From contig NZ_FMDN01000020.1 in NCBI RefSeq assembly GCF_900090245.1, positions 43,844 to 107,843 on the forward strand: 64,000 bases of DNA. Reading direction: 5' to 3'. Each line of letters begins with the position of its first letter. Positions within the stretch are counted from its first letter, which is position 1. The position numbers were made by a program, and so were the translations under genes. Positions 28,992-37,484 of this stretch are shown here, in pieces. The stretch comes from Micromonospora halophytica. GTDB taxonomy: Bacteria; Actinomycetota; Actinomycetes; Mycobacteriales; Micromonosporaceae. The notes under the pieces were generated by a model, which was given only the letters and a program-made list of their open reading frames with translations, did no database searches and had not been told where the DNA came from.

Positions 28992-29935
28992 CCTCCCTGA
29001 CCGACCGCTACGTCGCCGCGACCCTGCGGACGGTGCCCGCGCCGCGCCGCGCCGAGATCGCCGACGAGCTGCGTGCCTCCATCAAGGACATGATCGAGGG
29101 GCGGGCCGCCGCCGGGCAGGACGCCGATGCCGCCGAACGGGAGGTGCTCACCGAACTGGGCCACCCCGACCGGCTCGCCGCCCGCTACGTCGACCGGCCG
29201 CTGCAGCTCATCGGCCCGGCGTACTACCTGGTCTGGCAGAGCCTGCTGCGCCGGCTGCTCACCGTGATCCCGGCCGTCGTCGGCGTGGTGGTCGGGGTGC
29301 TCAAGGCGACCGTGGGCGACGAGCCGGAGGCGGCGGTCGGGGCCGGCATCGTCGTCGCCTTCCAGACCGGTGTGCAGATCGCCTTCTGGGTGACGCTCAG
29401 CTTCGCGGTGCTGGAACGCACCCGCACCCCGCTCACGCTGCCCGAATGGAGCCCCGACCAACTGGCCGAGGCGCCAGTCGAGCGGGACGTGAAGCTGAGC
29501 GACACCTGCGCCTCGATCGCCTTCCTGCTGATCACCCTGGCATTCCTGCCCTGGCAGCACCTGCGCTCCTGGGTCTCCGACACCGACGGCAGGGGCCTGC
29601 CGCTGCTCGACCCGGCACTGTGGACGTCCTGGCTGCCGGTGCTCGCCGTCGTGCTGGTCCTGTCCATCGGCCTGGAGTTGGTGAAGTACCGGCTCGGCGG
29701 GTGGACCTGGCCGCTGGTCGGCCTCAACGCCCTGCTCAACCTGGCGTTCGCCGTGCCGCTGATCTGGCTGCTGGCCACCGAGCGCCTACTCAACCCGGAC
29801 CTGGTCGACCGGTTCGAGTGGCTGCGCGAGGGCGGACTGGAGATGGTCGGCCGGGTGACGATCGTGGTCGTCGTGGTCATCACCGTCTGGGACGTCGTCG
29901 ACAGCGTGGTCAAGGCCCGCCGGCACACCCGCTGA
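28988..29935 (+). CDS. HAAS-domain (permease prefix) multi-pass membrane protein
   Basis: A 315-residue protein. The first 85 residues form a helical cytoplasmic domain (RYVAATLRTVPAPRRAEIADEL, ELGHPDRLAARYVDRP) of the HAAS or permease-prefix kind found next to PadR regulators. The rest has about six predicted membrane helices, including AFWVTLSFAVLERTRT and LEMVGRVTIVVVVVI. A signalling role between membrane and PadR is known for this domain family; the stimulus is unknown. Confidence 0.8.
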   Translation: MTSLTDRYVAATLRTVPAPRRAEIADELRASIKDMIEGRAAAGQDADAAEREVLTELGHPDRLAARYVDRPLQLIGPAYYLVWQSLLRRLLTVIPAVVGVVVGVLKATVGDEPEAAVGAGIVVAFQTGVQIAFWVTLSFAVLERTRTPLTLPEWSPDQLAEAPVERDVKLSDTCASIAFLLITLAFLPWQHLRSWVSDTDGRGLPLLDPALWTSWLPVLAVVLVLSIGLELVKYRLGGWTWPLVGLNALLNLAFAVPLIWLLATERLLNPDLVDRFEWLREGGLEMVGRVTIVVVVVITVWDVVDSVVKARRHTR

Positions 29936-30145
29936 CCCTCGGCGGCACCGCCGGCCCGGCACACCGGAAGGTGCCGGGCCGGCGCTCGACCGGCCGCCTG
30001 CGCGGGGCCGGGGACGGTGAGGAGGTCGGCGAGTACCTCCGGGAGCCGGGGGCGCGGCGTCGCCTCCTCGGCCACGCCCCGACGATCGACCGCCACCGGC
30101 CGTACCATCGTCACCAGGGCAGACGTACGGCGACGAGGAGCGGCC

Positions 30146-30742
30146 ATGGAGTGGATCATCGGGTTGGCGTGCCTGGCGCTGGTCGTCGTGGCGGTGCTCG
30201 GCTTCGGCGTCGCCATCTACAACGGGCTGGTGCGCGCCCGCAACGCCTACCGCAACGCGTTCGCCCAGATCGACGTGCAACTCGCCCGCCGGCACGACCT
30301 GGTCCCCAACCTGGTCGAGGTGGCCAAGGGCTACCTCAGGCACGAACGGGAGACGTTGGAGGCGGTCATCGCGGCCCGGACGTCCGCGGTCAACGCGCAG
30401 GCCAACGCCGCCGCGGCCCCGGGTGACCCCACCGCCATGCAGCAGCTCAGCGGCGCGGAGGGCATGCTCACCGCGAGCCTGGGACGGTTGTTCGCGCTGG
30501 CCGAGGCCTACCCGGACCTCAAGGCCAACCAGAACATGATGCAGCTGTCGGAGGAGCTGACCTCGACGGAGAACCGGGTGGCCTTCGCCCGGCAGGCGTA
30601 CAACGACGCGGTGATGACCTACAACAACAAGCGCGAGGTGTTCCCCTCCAGCGTGGTGGCGGGGATGTTCTCGTTCGGCCCGGCAGCGCTGTTCGAGCCG
30701 GACGACCCGCAGCAGCGCCAGGCCCCTCAGGTCTCCTTCTGA
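30146..30742 (+). CDS. lemA: LemA family protein
   Basis: A 198-residue membrane-anchored protein starting MEWIIGLACLALVVVAV, with GAGGAG upstream. LemA features: one N-terminal helix, then VRARNAYRNAFAQIDVQLARRHDLVPNLVE and LKANQNMMQLSEELTSTENR. The end is VFPSSVVAGMF. It precedes an M48 protease gene by 16 bases; LemA and HtpX-type proteases are often adjacent and probably act together in membrane protein quality control. Confidence 0.93.
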   Translation: MEWIIGLACLALVVVAVLGFGVAIYNGLVRARNAYRNAFAQIDVQLARRHDLVPNLVEVAKGYLRHERETLEAVIAARTSAVNAQANAAAAPGDPTAMQQLSGAEGMLTASLGRLFALAEAYPDLKANQNMMQLSEELTSTENRVAFARQAYNDAVMTYNNKREVFPSSVVAGMFSFGPAALFEPDDPQQRQAPQVSF

Positions 30743-30758
30743 CCGCCCGTACCGACCG

Positions 30759-32735
30759 ATGAACTTCTTCGAACGCCAGCGCCGGGTACGCCGGCTGTCG
30801 GTACGGCTGGTGCTGCTGTTCGTCCTGGCGGTGGTGGGCATCGTGCTGGTGGTGGACCTGGCTGCGGTGGTGGCGTTCAACGCCACCGCCGCCCCGGCAC
30901 AGGAGCTGCTCGGGCTGATCGCGGTGGTCACCGTCGGCACCCTCGCCGCGATCGGGCTGGCCGCGCTGTTCCGGACCGTGGCGCTGCGCGGCGGCGGCGG
31001 GAAGGTGGCCCGCGAACTGGGCGGAGTACCCGTTCCGGCGGACACCACCGACCCCGAACTGCGCCGGCTGCGCAACGTCGTCGAGGAGATGGCGCTGGCC
31101 TCGGGGGTGCCGGTGCCCGAGGTGTACGTGCTGCCGGACGAGCCGGCGATCAACGCCTTCGCCGCCGGCTGGACACCGTCGGACGCCGCCGTCGCGGTCA
31201 CCCGCGGCGCGTTGCGACGACTCAACCGGGACGAGCTGCAAGGGGTGATCGCCCACGAGTTCAGCCACGTCGTCAACGGCGACATGCGGCTCAACATCCG
31301 GCTGATGGGCCTGCTGTTCGGCATCCTCTTCCTCGCGGTGATCGGCCGCGGCCTGCTGCGCGCCGGCATCCTCGGCGGCGGCCGCAACCGCGGGGGCGGC
31401 GGGGGCGCCAACCCACTGCCGCTGGTCGGGCTGGCGATGGTGGCCGCCGGTTACGTCGGGGTCCTCGCCGGGCGGCTGATCCAGGCGTCGGTGTCCCGGC
31501 AGCGGGAGTACCTCGCCGACGCCTCGGCGGTGCAGTACACCCGCCAGACCCAGGGCATCGCCGGGGCACTGAAGAAGATCGGCGGGGTCGCCGAGGGGTC
31601 GGAGCTGAAGGCCCCCAAGCGCGACGAGGTCGGCCACATGCTGCTCGGAGAGGCCACCGGCCGGGCGTCCTGGTTCGCCACCCACCCGCCGCTGGCCGAC
31701 CGGATCAGGGCGTTGGACCCGTCGTTCGACCCGGCCGAGCTGTCCCGCCTCGCCCGGCAGTGGGCGGCATCGCCCCCCTCCGGCCGGCAGGAGGACGTCG
31801 CCCTCGGGCTGGCTCCGCGTGACGTGTCGACGGCGGCTGCCACCGGGCCGGCCGGAGAGACGCCGCCGACCCCCGGGCGGGCATTGCCGGTGGAGGGCCT
31901 GCAGGTGCCCGTCGCACCCGCCGAGGTGCTGGACCGGGTGGCCGCCCCGACCGGGACCGCATACACGCACGCGGCGGCGATCCTGGACCGGATCCCGCCG
32001 GAGCTGCTGGACCGGGCACGAGACCGGGAGGCGGTCGTGCCGCTGCTGCTCGGTCTGCTGCTCAGCGGCGACCCTGGGGTACGCCGACACCAGCACGCCG
32101 CCCTGGCCGACCGGCACGGACCCGGCCCGGCCGACGCCGCCCTGCGGGCGGCCGACACCGTGGCCGGGCTGCACCCGGCATTCCGGCTGCCCCTGGCCGA
32201 GCTGGCTTTCCCCGCCCTGCGCGACCGCCCGGGCCCGGAGCTGGAGTCGCTGCTGGCGAGCGTCTTCACGGTGATCCGTGCCGACGGTGCGATCGACGTC
32301 TCCGAGTACTGCCTGTCCCGGCTGCTGCTGAACGGACTCCAGGAGTCGCTGCACCCGGACTCGCGCTGGCGTGCCGACCGGCGCAGACTCACCGACGCCC
32401 GTTCGGCGGCGGCCTCCCTGCTGACCGTCCTCGCTCAGGCCGGGCACACCGAGCGGGCCGCCGCGGAACGGGCCTTCGCCGCCGGTGTCGCGGCGCTACG
32501 GCCCGGGACGACCCTGCCGTACTCGCCGCCCGACGACGGCGTCCTCGCGTTGGAGACCGCCTGGCCGGTGCTGGACGGGCTCCGCCCGAGCGACAAGGAA
32601 CGGCTGGTCGCGGCGACGGTCGCGGTGATCAGCCACGACGGCACGATGACCGTGCCCGAGATCGAGCTGCTGCGCACCGTCTGCGGGCTGCTGCACTGCC
32701 CGCTGCCCCCGATGGCGGGCGACGGGGTCGGCTGA
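30759..32735 (+). CDS. M48 family metalloprotease (HtpX-like) with TerB-like C-terminal region
   Basis: Membrane zinc protease of 658 residues. Two helices (about 16-40 and 50-72) come before the catalytic domain with HEFSH at 166-170 and the third ligand in REYLADASAV. About residues 350-658 are an extra region: acidic helical segments with VIRADGAIDVSEYCL and later VAVISHDGTMTVPEIELL, which look like a split TerB-type metal-binding domain. HtpX alone is about 290 residues, so this protein is twice as long. It probably degrades or checks membrane proteins together with LemA. Confidence 0.88.
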   Translation: MNFFERQRRVRRLSVRLVLLFVLAVVGIVLVVDLAAVVAFNATAAPAQELLGLIAVVTVGTLAAIGLAALFRTVALRGGGGKVARELGGVPVPADTTDPELRRLRNVVEEMALASGVPVPEVYVLPDEPAINAFAAGWTPSDAAVAVTRGALRRLNRDELQGVIAHEFSHVVNGDMRLNIRLMGLLFGILFLAVIGRGLLRAGILGGGRNRGGGGGANPLPLVGLAMVAAGYVGVLAGRLIQASVSRQREYLADASAVQYTRQTQGIAGALKKIGGVAEGSELKAPKRDEVGHMLLGEATGRASWFATHPPLADRIRALDPSFDPAELSRLARQWAASPPSGRQEDVALGLAPRDVSTAAATGPAGETPPTPGRALPVEGLQVPVAPAEVLDRVAAPTGTAYTHAAAILDRIPPELLDRARDREAVVPLLLGLLLSGDPGVRRHQHAALADRHGPGPADAALRAADTVAGLHPAFRLPLAELAFPALRDRPGPELESLLASVFTVIRADGAIDVSEYCLSRLLLNGLQESLHPDSRWRADRRRLTDARSAAASLLTVLAQAGHTERAAAERAFAAGVAALRPGTTLPYSPPDDGVLALETAWPVLDGLRPSDKERLVAATVAVISHDGTMTVPEIELLRTVCGLLHCPLPPMAGDGVG

Positions 32736-32738
32736 ACG

Positions 32739-32972
32739 TCAGCCCGCGTCGCCGGCCGGTGGGGCCGCGGCGAGCCGGTCCGGGCCGCAGGGTGGTCGAA
32801 CGATCGCGGGGGCGGAGCCGTGCCGGCCGCACGGGAAGGCGCCGTGGTCGGGGAAGCCGAACTCGGCGTCCGGCGGCAGGTGGAGCGCGAGCAGGTCGGC
32901 GGAGTCCTCGACGCAGATCGTCGGGCAGTCGAACCACACCTGGCCGCGCAGCACCTCGCGCCGGACGACCAC
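32739..32972 (-). pseudogene. Possible DUF402 fragment
   Basis: A 77-residue frame starting VVVRREVLRGQVWFD and continuing DSADLLALHLPPDAEFGFPD, which resembles the first half of DUF402 proteins. The second half, with the conserved acidic metal-binding residues, is absent: after FPCGRHG the frame becomes proline/alanine-rich and stops. It may be a truncated gene or a short functional relative. It converges with the M48 gene (three bases between stops) and lies downstream of yebC. Confidence 0.4.
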
Positions 32973-33008
32973 GTCGCCCGGCGCGAGGTGCCGCCGGTCA
33001 CGACCGGG

Positions 33009-33758
33009 TCAGCCGACCGCCGCCATGATCTCGTCGGAGACGTCGAAGTTGGCGTAGACGTTCTGCACGTCGTCGCAGTCCTCCAGCACGTCGATCAGCT
33101 TGAAGATCTTCCGGGCGCCCTCCTCGTCCAGCGGCACGTTCACGCTGGGGATCAGGGAGGATTCGGCCGACTCGTACTCGAGGCCGGCGTCCTGCAGGGC
33201 GGTGCGGACGGCGATCAGGTCACCCGGCTCGGAGACCACCTCGTACGCCTCACCGAGGTCGTTGACCTCCTCGGCGCCGGCGTCGAGGACCGCCATCATC
33301 ACGTCGTCCTCGGTCGTCCCGGCCTTGGGGACGATCACCACACCCTTGCGGGAGAACATGTACGACACCGAGCCGGCGTCGGCGAACGAGCCGCCGTTGC
33401 GGGTCAGCGCCGTCCGCACCTCGGTCGCGGCGCGGTTGCGGTTGTCGGTGAGGCACTCGATGAGCAGCGCGACGCCGTTCGGGCCGTACCCCTCGTACAT
33501 GATCGTCTGGTAGTCGGCGCCACCGGCCTCCAGGCCGGAGCCCCGCTTGACCGCGCGGTCGATGTTGTCGTTGGGGACCGAGTTCTTCTTGGCCTTCTGG
33601 ATGGCGTCGTAGAGCGTCGGGTTGCCCGCCGGGTCGCCGCCGCCGGTCCGCGCCGCGACCTCGACGTTCTTGATCAGCTTGGCGAACATCTTGCCGCGCT
33701 TGGCGTCGATGACGGCCTTCTTGTGCTTGGTGGTCGCCCACTTTGAGTGGCCGGACAT
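33009..33758 (-). CDS. yebC: YebC/PmpR family protein
   Basis: A 249-residue protein starting MSGHSKWATTKHKKAVIDAKRGK. The family signatures are clear: GGGDPAGNPTLYDAIQKAKK, NDNIDRAVKRG and MYEGYGPNGVALLIE. Known roles of this family are transcription regulation and relief of ribosome stalling at proline runs. It lies upstream of, and on the same strand as, pdxT and pdxS in the same order as in mycobacteria. A 247-base gap separates it from pdxT. Confidence 0.95.
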   Translation of the reverse strand: MSGHSKWATTKHKKAVIDAKRGKMFAKLIKNVEVAARTGGGDPAGNPTLYDAIQKAKKNSVPNDNIDRAVKRGSGLEAGGADYQTIMYEGYGPNGVALLIECLTDNRNRAATEVRTALTRNGGSFADAGSVSYMFSRKGVVIVPKAGTTEDDVMMAVLDAGAEEVNDLGEAYEVVSEPGDLIAVRTALQDAGLEYESAESSLIPSVNVPLDEEGARKIFKLIDVLEDCDDVQNVYANFDVSDEIMAAVG

Positions 33759-34005
33759 CTGTTACCTCCGTTGCTACCGTCGTCCGCATCGACCGCACCG
33801 CGCACGCCCCGTTCCCGCCGGCGCACGCGGACGGTGCCGGTCAGCCCTGCGGCAAGCCGTGGCGGGCAGATGGCCCTGCCGAATCTCGGCAATCCTACCG
33901 ACGTCCGCCCGGCCGGTGTCACGCGCCGCGCGCCGCGACACCGCCCCGCCCGCCCTTATCGGGACAGACGGGGCGAAAGCGCTGGTCGGTCAGTCGACAG
34001 GATGT

Positions 34006-34611
34006 TCAAGCGGCGCGGACCAGGTCCACGAAGTACCGGTGCAGCCGCAGGTCGCCGGTGAGCTCGGGGTGGAACGAGGTGGCCAGCAGGTTGCCCTGCC
34101 GGACCGCGACGATCCGGTCGGCGGCCGGGCCGTCGGTGACCCGGCCCAGCACCTGCACGCCCGCGCCGACCCGCTCCACCCACGGGGCCCGGATGAACAC
34201 CGCGTGGAACGGCTCGCCCTCGACCCCGGCGATCCGCACCGGCGCCTCGAACGAGTCGACCTGCCGGCCGAACGCGTTGCGCCGCACGGTCATCTCGATG
34301 CCGGCGAAGCCACGCTGGTCGGGCCGACCGTCCAGGACCTCGCCGGCCAACATGATCATGCCGGCGCAGGACCCGTAGACCGGCATTCCGCCGGCGATCC
34401 GCTTGTCGATCGGCTCGCGCATCTCGAAGATGTCGGCGAGCTTGCTCATGGTGGTGGACTCGCCGCCGGGGATGACCAGCCCGTCGACCGCGTCGAGCTC
34501 GGCCGGACGGCGGACCGGCCGGGCGTCCGCGCCGACGCCGGCCAGGGCCGCGACGTGCTCGCGGACGTCACCCTGGAGGGCGAGCACACCGATGGTCGGT
34601 GCGTCGCTCAT
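34006..34611 (-). CDS. pdxT: Pyridoxal 5'-phosphate synthase glutaminase subunit
   Basis: Releases ammonia from glutamine for PdxS in vitamin B6 synthesis. The ATG (MSDAPTIGVLALQGD) gives 201 residues; the longer frame upstream is an arginine-rich artefact. The glutaminase triad parts are visible: IPGGEST, the nucleophile in YGSCAGM, and the histidine/glutamate in SFHPELT. It follows pdxS by 73 bases on the same strand. Confidence 0.95.
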   Translation of the reverse strand: MSDAPTIGVLALQGDVREHVAALAGVGADARPVRRPAELDAVDGLVIPGGESTTMSKLADIFEMREPIDKRIAGGMPVYGSCAGMIMLAGEVLDGRPDQRGFAGIEMTVRRNAFGRQVDSFEAPVRIAGVEGEPFHAVFIRAPWVERVGAGVQVLGRVTDGPAADRIVAVRQGNLLATSFHPELTGDLRLHRYFVDLVRAA

Positions 34612-34684
34612 GCGTGTTGTCCTCTCGTCGTCGGCCCGGTGCGGGCCGCCGTGACCGGTCGCTCGTGGGTGCGTTGCCGCGCGG

Positions 34685-35602
34685 TCACCAGCCCCGCTCG
34701 GCCAGCCGGTGCGGCTGCGGGATCTCGTCGACGTTGATGCCGACCATCGCCTCACCCAGGCCGCGGGAGACCTTGGCCAGCACGTCCGGGTCGTCGTGGA
34801 AGGTGGTGGCCTTGACGATCGCGGCGGCGCGCTGGGCCGGGTTGCCGGACTTGAAGATGCCGGAGCCGACGAAGACGCCCTCGGCGCCGAGCTGCATCAT
34901 CATGGCGGCGTCGGCCGGGGTGGCGATGCCGCCCGCGGTGAAGAGCACCACCGGCAGCTTGCCCGTCCGGGCGACCTCCTTGACCAGCTCGTACGGCGCC
35001 TGCAGCTCCTTGGCGGCGACGAAGAGCTCGTCCTCCGGCAGGAACTGCAGCCGGCGGATCTCCTGCCGGATCTTGCGCATGTGGGTGGTGGCGTTGGAGA
35101 CGTCGCCGGTGCCGGCCTCGCCCTTCGAGCGGATCATGGCCGCACCCTCGGTGATCCGGCGCAGCGCCTCACCCAGGTTGGTGGCGCCGCAGACGAAGGG
35201 GACGGTGTACGCCCACTTGTCGATGTGGTTGGCGTAGTCGGCCGGGGTCAGCACCTCGGACTCGTCGATGTAGTCGACGCCGAGCGACTGCAGGATCTGG
35301 GCCTCGACGAAGTGGCCGATGCGGACCTTGGCCATGACCGGGATGGAGACGGCCGCGATGATGCCGTCGATCATGTCCGGGTCGCTCATCCGGGAGACGC
35401 CGCCCTGCGCGCGGATGTCGGCAGGCACACGCTCCAGCGCCATCACGGCGACCGCGCCGGCGTCCTCGGCGATCTTGGCCTGCTCGGGGGTGACCACGTC
35501 CATGATCACGCCGCCCTTGAGCATCTCGGCCATGCCGCGCTTGACGCGGGCGGTGCCGACGACCGGCGTGGCGGTGGCGTTCGGGGAGGTGGTTTCGGGC
35601 AC
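34685..35602 (-). CDS. pdxS: Pyridoxal 5'-phosphate synthase lyase subunit
   Basis: Builds PLP from ribose 5-phosphate, glyceraldehyde 3-phosphate and ammonia. The protein has 305 residues with a 14-residue flexible head. It shows GGVIMDVVTPEQAKIAEDAG, the lysine segment VMAKVRIGHF, and FTAGGIATPADAAMMMQLG. Very conserved across the family. It is upstream of pdxT. A 10-base G tract lies just upstream of the gene. Confidence 0.97.
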   Translation of the reverse strand: MPETTSPNATATPVVGTARVKRGMAEMLKGGVIMDVVTPEQAKIAEDAGAVAVMALERVPADIRAQGGVSRMSDPDMIDGIIAAVSIPVMAKVRIGHFVEAQILQSLGVDYIDESEVLTPADYANHIDKWAYTVPFVCGATNLGEALRRITEGAAMIRSKGEAGTGDVSNATTHMRKIRQEIRRLQFLPEDELFVAAKELQAPYELVKEVARTGKLPVVLFTAGGIATPADAAMMMQLGAEGVFVGSGIFKSGNPAQRAAAIVKATTFHDDPDVLAKVSRGLGEAMVGINVDEIPQPHRLAERGW

Positions 35603-35625
35603 GGGTTATCGCTCCTCGGACCTTC

Positions 35626-35635
35626 GGGGGGGGGG
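35626..35635 (+). repeat. 10-G homopolymer upstream of pdxS
   Basis: Ten consecutive G on the plus strand, 24 bases before the pdxS start, that is a C10 run in the leader of a minus-strand transcript. Such tracts can slip in replication and alter promoter spacing or translation. Confidence 0.9.
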
Positions 35636-35789
35636 CTGGCTAGTGCGATGCTACGACGGGCTCAACGCCACTCCGACAGCCAATCAGCCCCACGGTGGCC
35701 TGCACTGTGGCCGTCATCACCCGGGCCGCGCAGGCCAATCGGCGCCCCGGAAACGGTCACCGGGGACCACCCGGCAGGAACCGGGCGGG

Positions 35790-36305
35790 TCAACTCGCGG
35801 GAGCCTCGGCGGGCACGGTGAGGGTGGGGTCGTCGACGTCGAAGTAGCGAGGCCACTCGTGCCCCCGCCCCATCCGCAACAGCCGCACCAGCGGGCGGCT
35901 GCGGGCCGCCCGGGCATCCCGGACGAGGTCGGTGTGCACCTGGCGGGCCAGAGCCAGCCGGCGGCTCGCCGCGATCACCGCCTCGCAGGCCGGATCGGCC
36001 GGATCGAGGGCGATCGTGCGCAGCTGACGGGTCAGGTCGTTCTCGGCGGCCTCGCGCTCCTCCGGGGCGGCGTCCAGGGCGATCCGCGCCGCCGCGTACA
36101 GCTCGACGCCGTACCGCTTCTCGGCCAGCACCGCGGCCGCCGCCGCGCGGCGCAACAGGTGCGCGTCGAGCGCCCGGGCCGCCGACTCCGCCCGGGCCTG
36201 CAACCGCGCGACCCGCCCGGCCGTCCAGACCAGGTACACGACGACCAGGGCGACCAGGACGGCGCCGCCCAACGCCCACCACAGGTGCGGCATGGTCGTG
36301 TTCAC
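35790..36305 (-). CDS. Membrane-anchored protein of unknown function downstream of pimA
   Basis: 171 residues from a GTG start that overlaps the pimA stop (GTGA); an internal ATG four codons later is the alternative. One N-terminal helix (HLWWALGGAVLVALVVVYLVW) is followed by a helical, arginine/alanine-rich cytoplasmic part (AESAARALDAHLLRRAAAA, AAENDLTRQLRTIAL). A gene at this position after pimA is also known in mycobacteria (Rv2609c is a Nudix protein, which this is not). Function unknown; overlap suggests co-translation with pimA. Confidence 0.7.
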   Translation of the reverse strand: MNTTMPHLWWALGGAVLVALVVVYLVWTAGRVARLQARAESAARALDAHLLRRAAAAAVLAEKRYGVELYAAARIALDAAPEEREAAENDLTRQLRTIALDPADPACEAVIAASRRLALARQVHTDLVRDARAARSRPLVRLLRMGRGHEWPRYFDVDDPTLTVPAEAPAS

Positions 36306-37471
36306 ACCGCCCCGCCCAGTCCCGCCCACTCCTGATCGATGACCCGGCCGTCGGTGGCCTCGATCGCCGCCGCGTACACCTCGATCACCCGGCGGGCCAC
36401 CACCGGCCAGTCGTAGTGCGCCACCACCTGGTCGCCGCAGGCGGTCAGCGCGCCCCGCTGCTCCGGGTCGTCGAGCAGCTCGGCCAGGGCGGCCCGCAGG
36501 GCCGCCGCGTCGCCGGTGGGGAACAGCCGCCCGGCCCGCCCGCCGTCGAGCACCCGCCGGAACGCGTCGAGGTCGCTGGCGACCACGGTCGCGCCCGCCG
36601 CCAGCGCCTCGGTGAGGATCATCCCGAAGGACTCCCCACCGGTGTTCGGGGCGACGTAGAGGTGCAGGCTGCGCAGCATCCGCGCCTTGTCCGACTCGGG
36701 CACCATGCCGAGGAAGGTCACCCGGTCGCGCAACTCGGCCGGGAACCGGCCGTACAGGTCGTCCGGGTCGCCCGGCCCGGCCACCAGCAGGCGCAGCCCG
36801 GGCCGGTGCGGGGCCAGCGCGACGAAGGCGTCGGCCAGGATCGGGAAACCCTTGCGGGCCTCGGTGAACCGGCCGAGGAAGCCGATCGTGCCGCCCGCGC
36901 CCGGGGCGCACTCCCCCGGCCAGCCGGGCAGCGGCTCCACGCCGGCGAACTTCGCCACGGCGACCCCGTTGGGGATCTCCACCGCGCCACCGTCCATGTG
37001 CTCGACCTGCACCTTGCGGGCCAGGGCGCTGACCGCGATCCGGGCGGTGATCCGCTCCAGCACGATCTGCAGCACCCCCTGGGCGGCGGCGAGCACCCGG
37101 GACCGGGTCATCGCGGTGTGGAAGGTGGCAACCACCGGGCCCCGGGCGGAGAGCACGGCGAGCATCGACAGGCTCAGCGTGAGCGGCTCGTGCACGTGCA
37201 GCACGTCGAAGTCGCCCCGGATGATCCACCGGCGGACCCGCGCCGTGGAGACCGGGCCGAACGCGATGCGGGCCACCGAACCGTTGTACGGCAGCGGCAC
37301 CGCCCGCCCCGCCGACACCACGTACGACGGCAGCGGCGAGTCCTCGTCGGCCGGGGCGAGCACGCTCACCTCGTGGCCGAGCCCGATCAGCGCCTCGGCG
37401 AGGTCCATGACGTGGTTCTGCACCCCGCCGGGCACGTCGAAGGAGTACGGGCACACGATGCCGATCCGCAT
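36302..37471 (-). CDS. pimA: Phosphatidylinositol mannosyltransferase PimA
   Basis: GT4 enzyme that puts the first mannose on phosphatidylinositol, using GDP-mannose, at the inner face of the membrane. The ATG (MRIGIVCPYSFDVPGGVQNH) gives 389 residues. The GG motif near residue 15, ATFHTAMTRSR, LGRFTEARKGFP and the EX7E motif in GGESFGMILTEAL are visible. It follows the acyltransferase and pgsA genes, the mycobacterial PIM order. Confidence 0.93.
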   Translation of the reverse strand: MRIGIVCPYSFDVPGGVQNHVMDLAEALIGLGHEVSVLAPADEDSPLPSYVVSAGRAVPLPYNGSVARIAFGPVSTARVRRWIIRGDFDVLHVHEPLTLSLSMLAVLSARGPVVATFHTAMTRSRVLAAAQGVLQIVLERITARIAVSALARKVQVEHMDGGAVEIPNGVAVAKFAGVEPLPGWPGECAPGAGGTIGFLGRFTEARKGFPILADAFVALAPHRPGLRLLVAGPGDPDDLYGRFPAELRDRVTFLGMVPESDKARMLRSLHLYVAPNTGGESFGMILTEALAAGATVVASDLDAFRRVLDGGRAGRLFPTGDAAALRAALAELLDDPEQRGALTACGDQVVAHYDWPVVARRVIEVYAAAIEATDGRVIDQEWAGLGGAV

Positions 37472-37484
37472 TGCGCCCGCTCCC

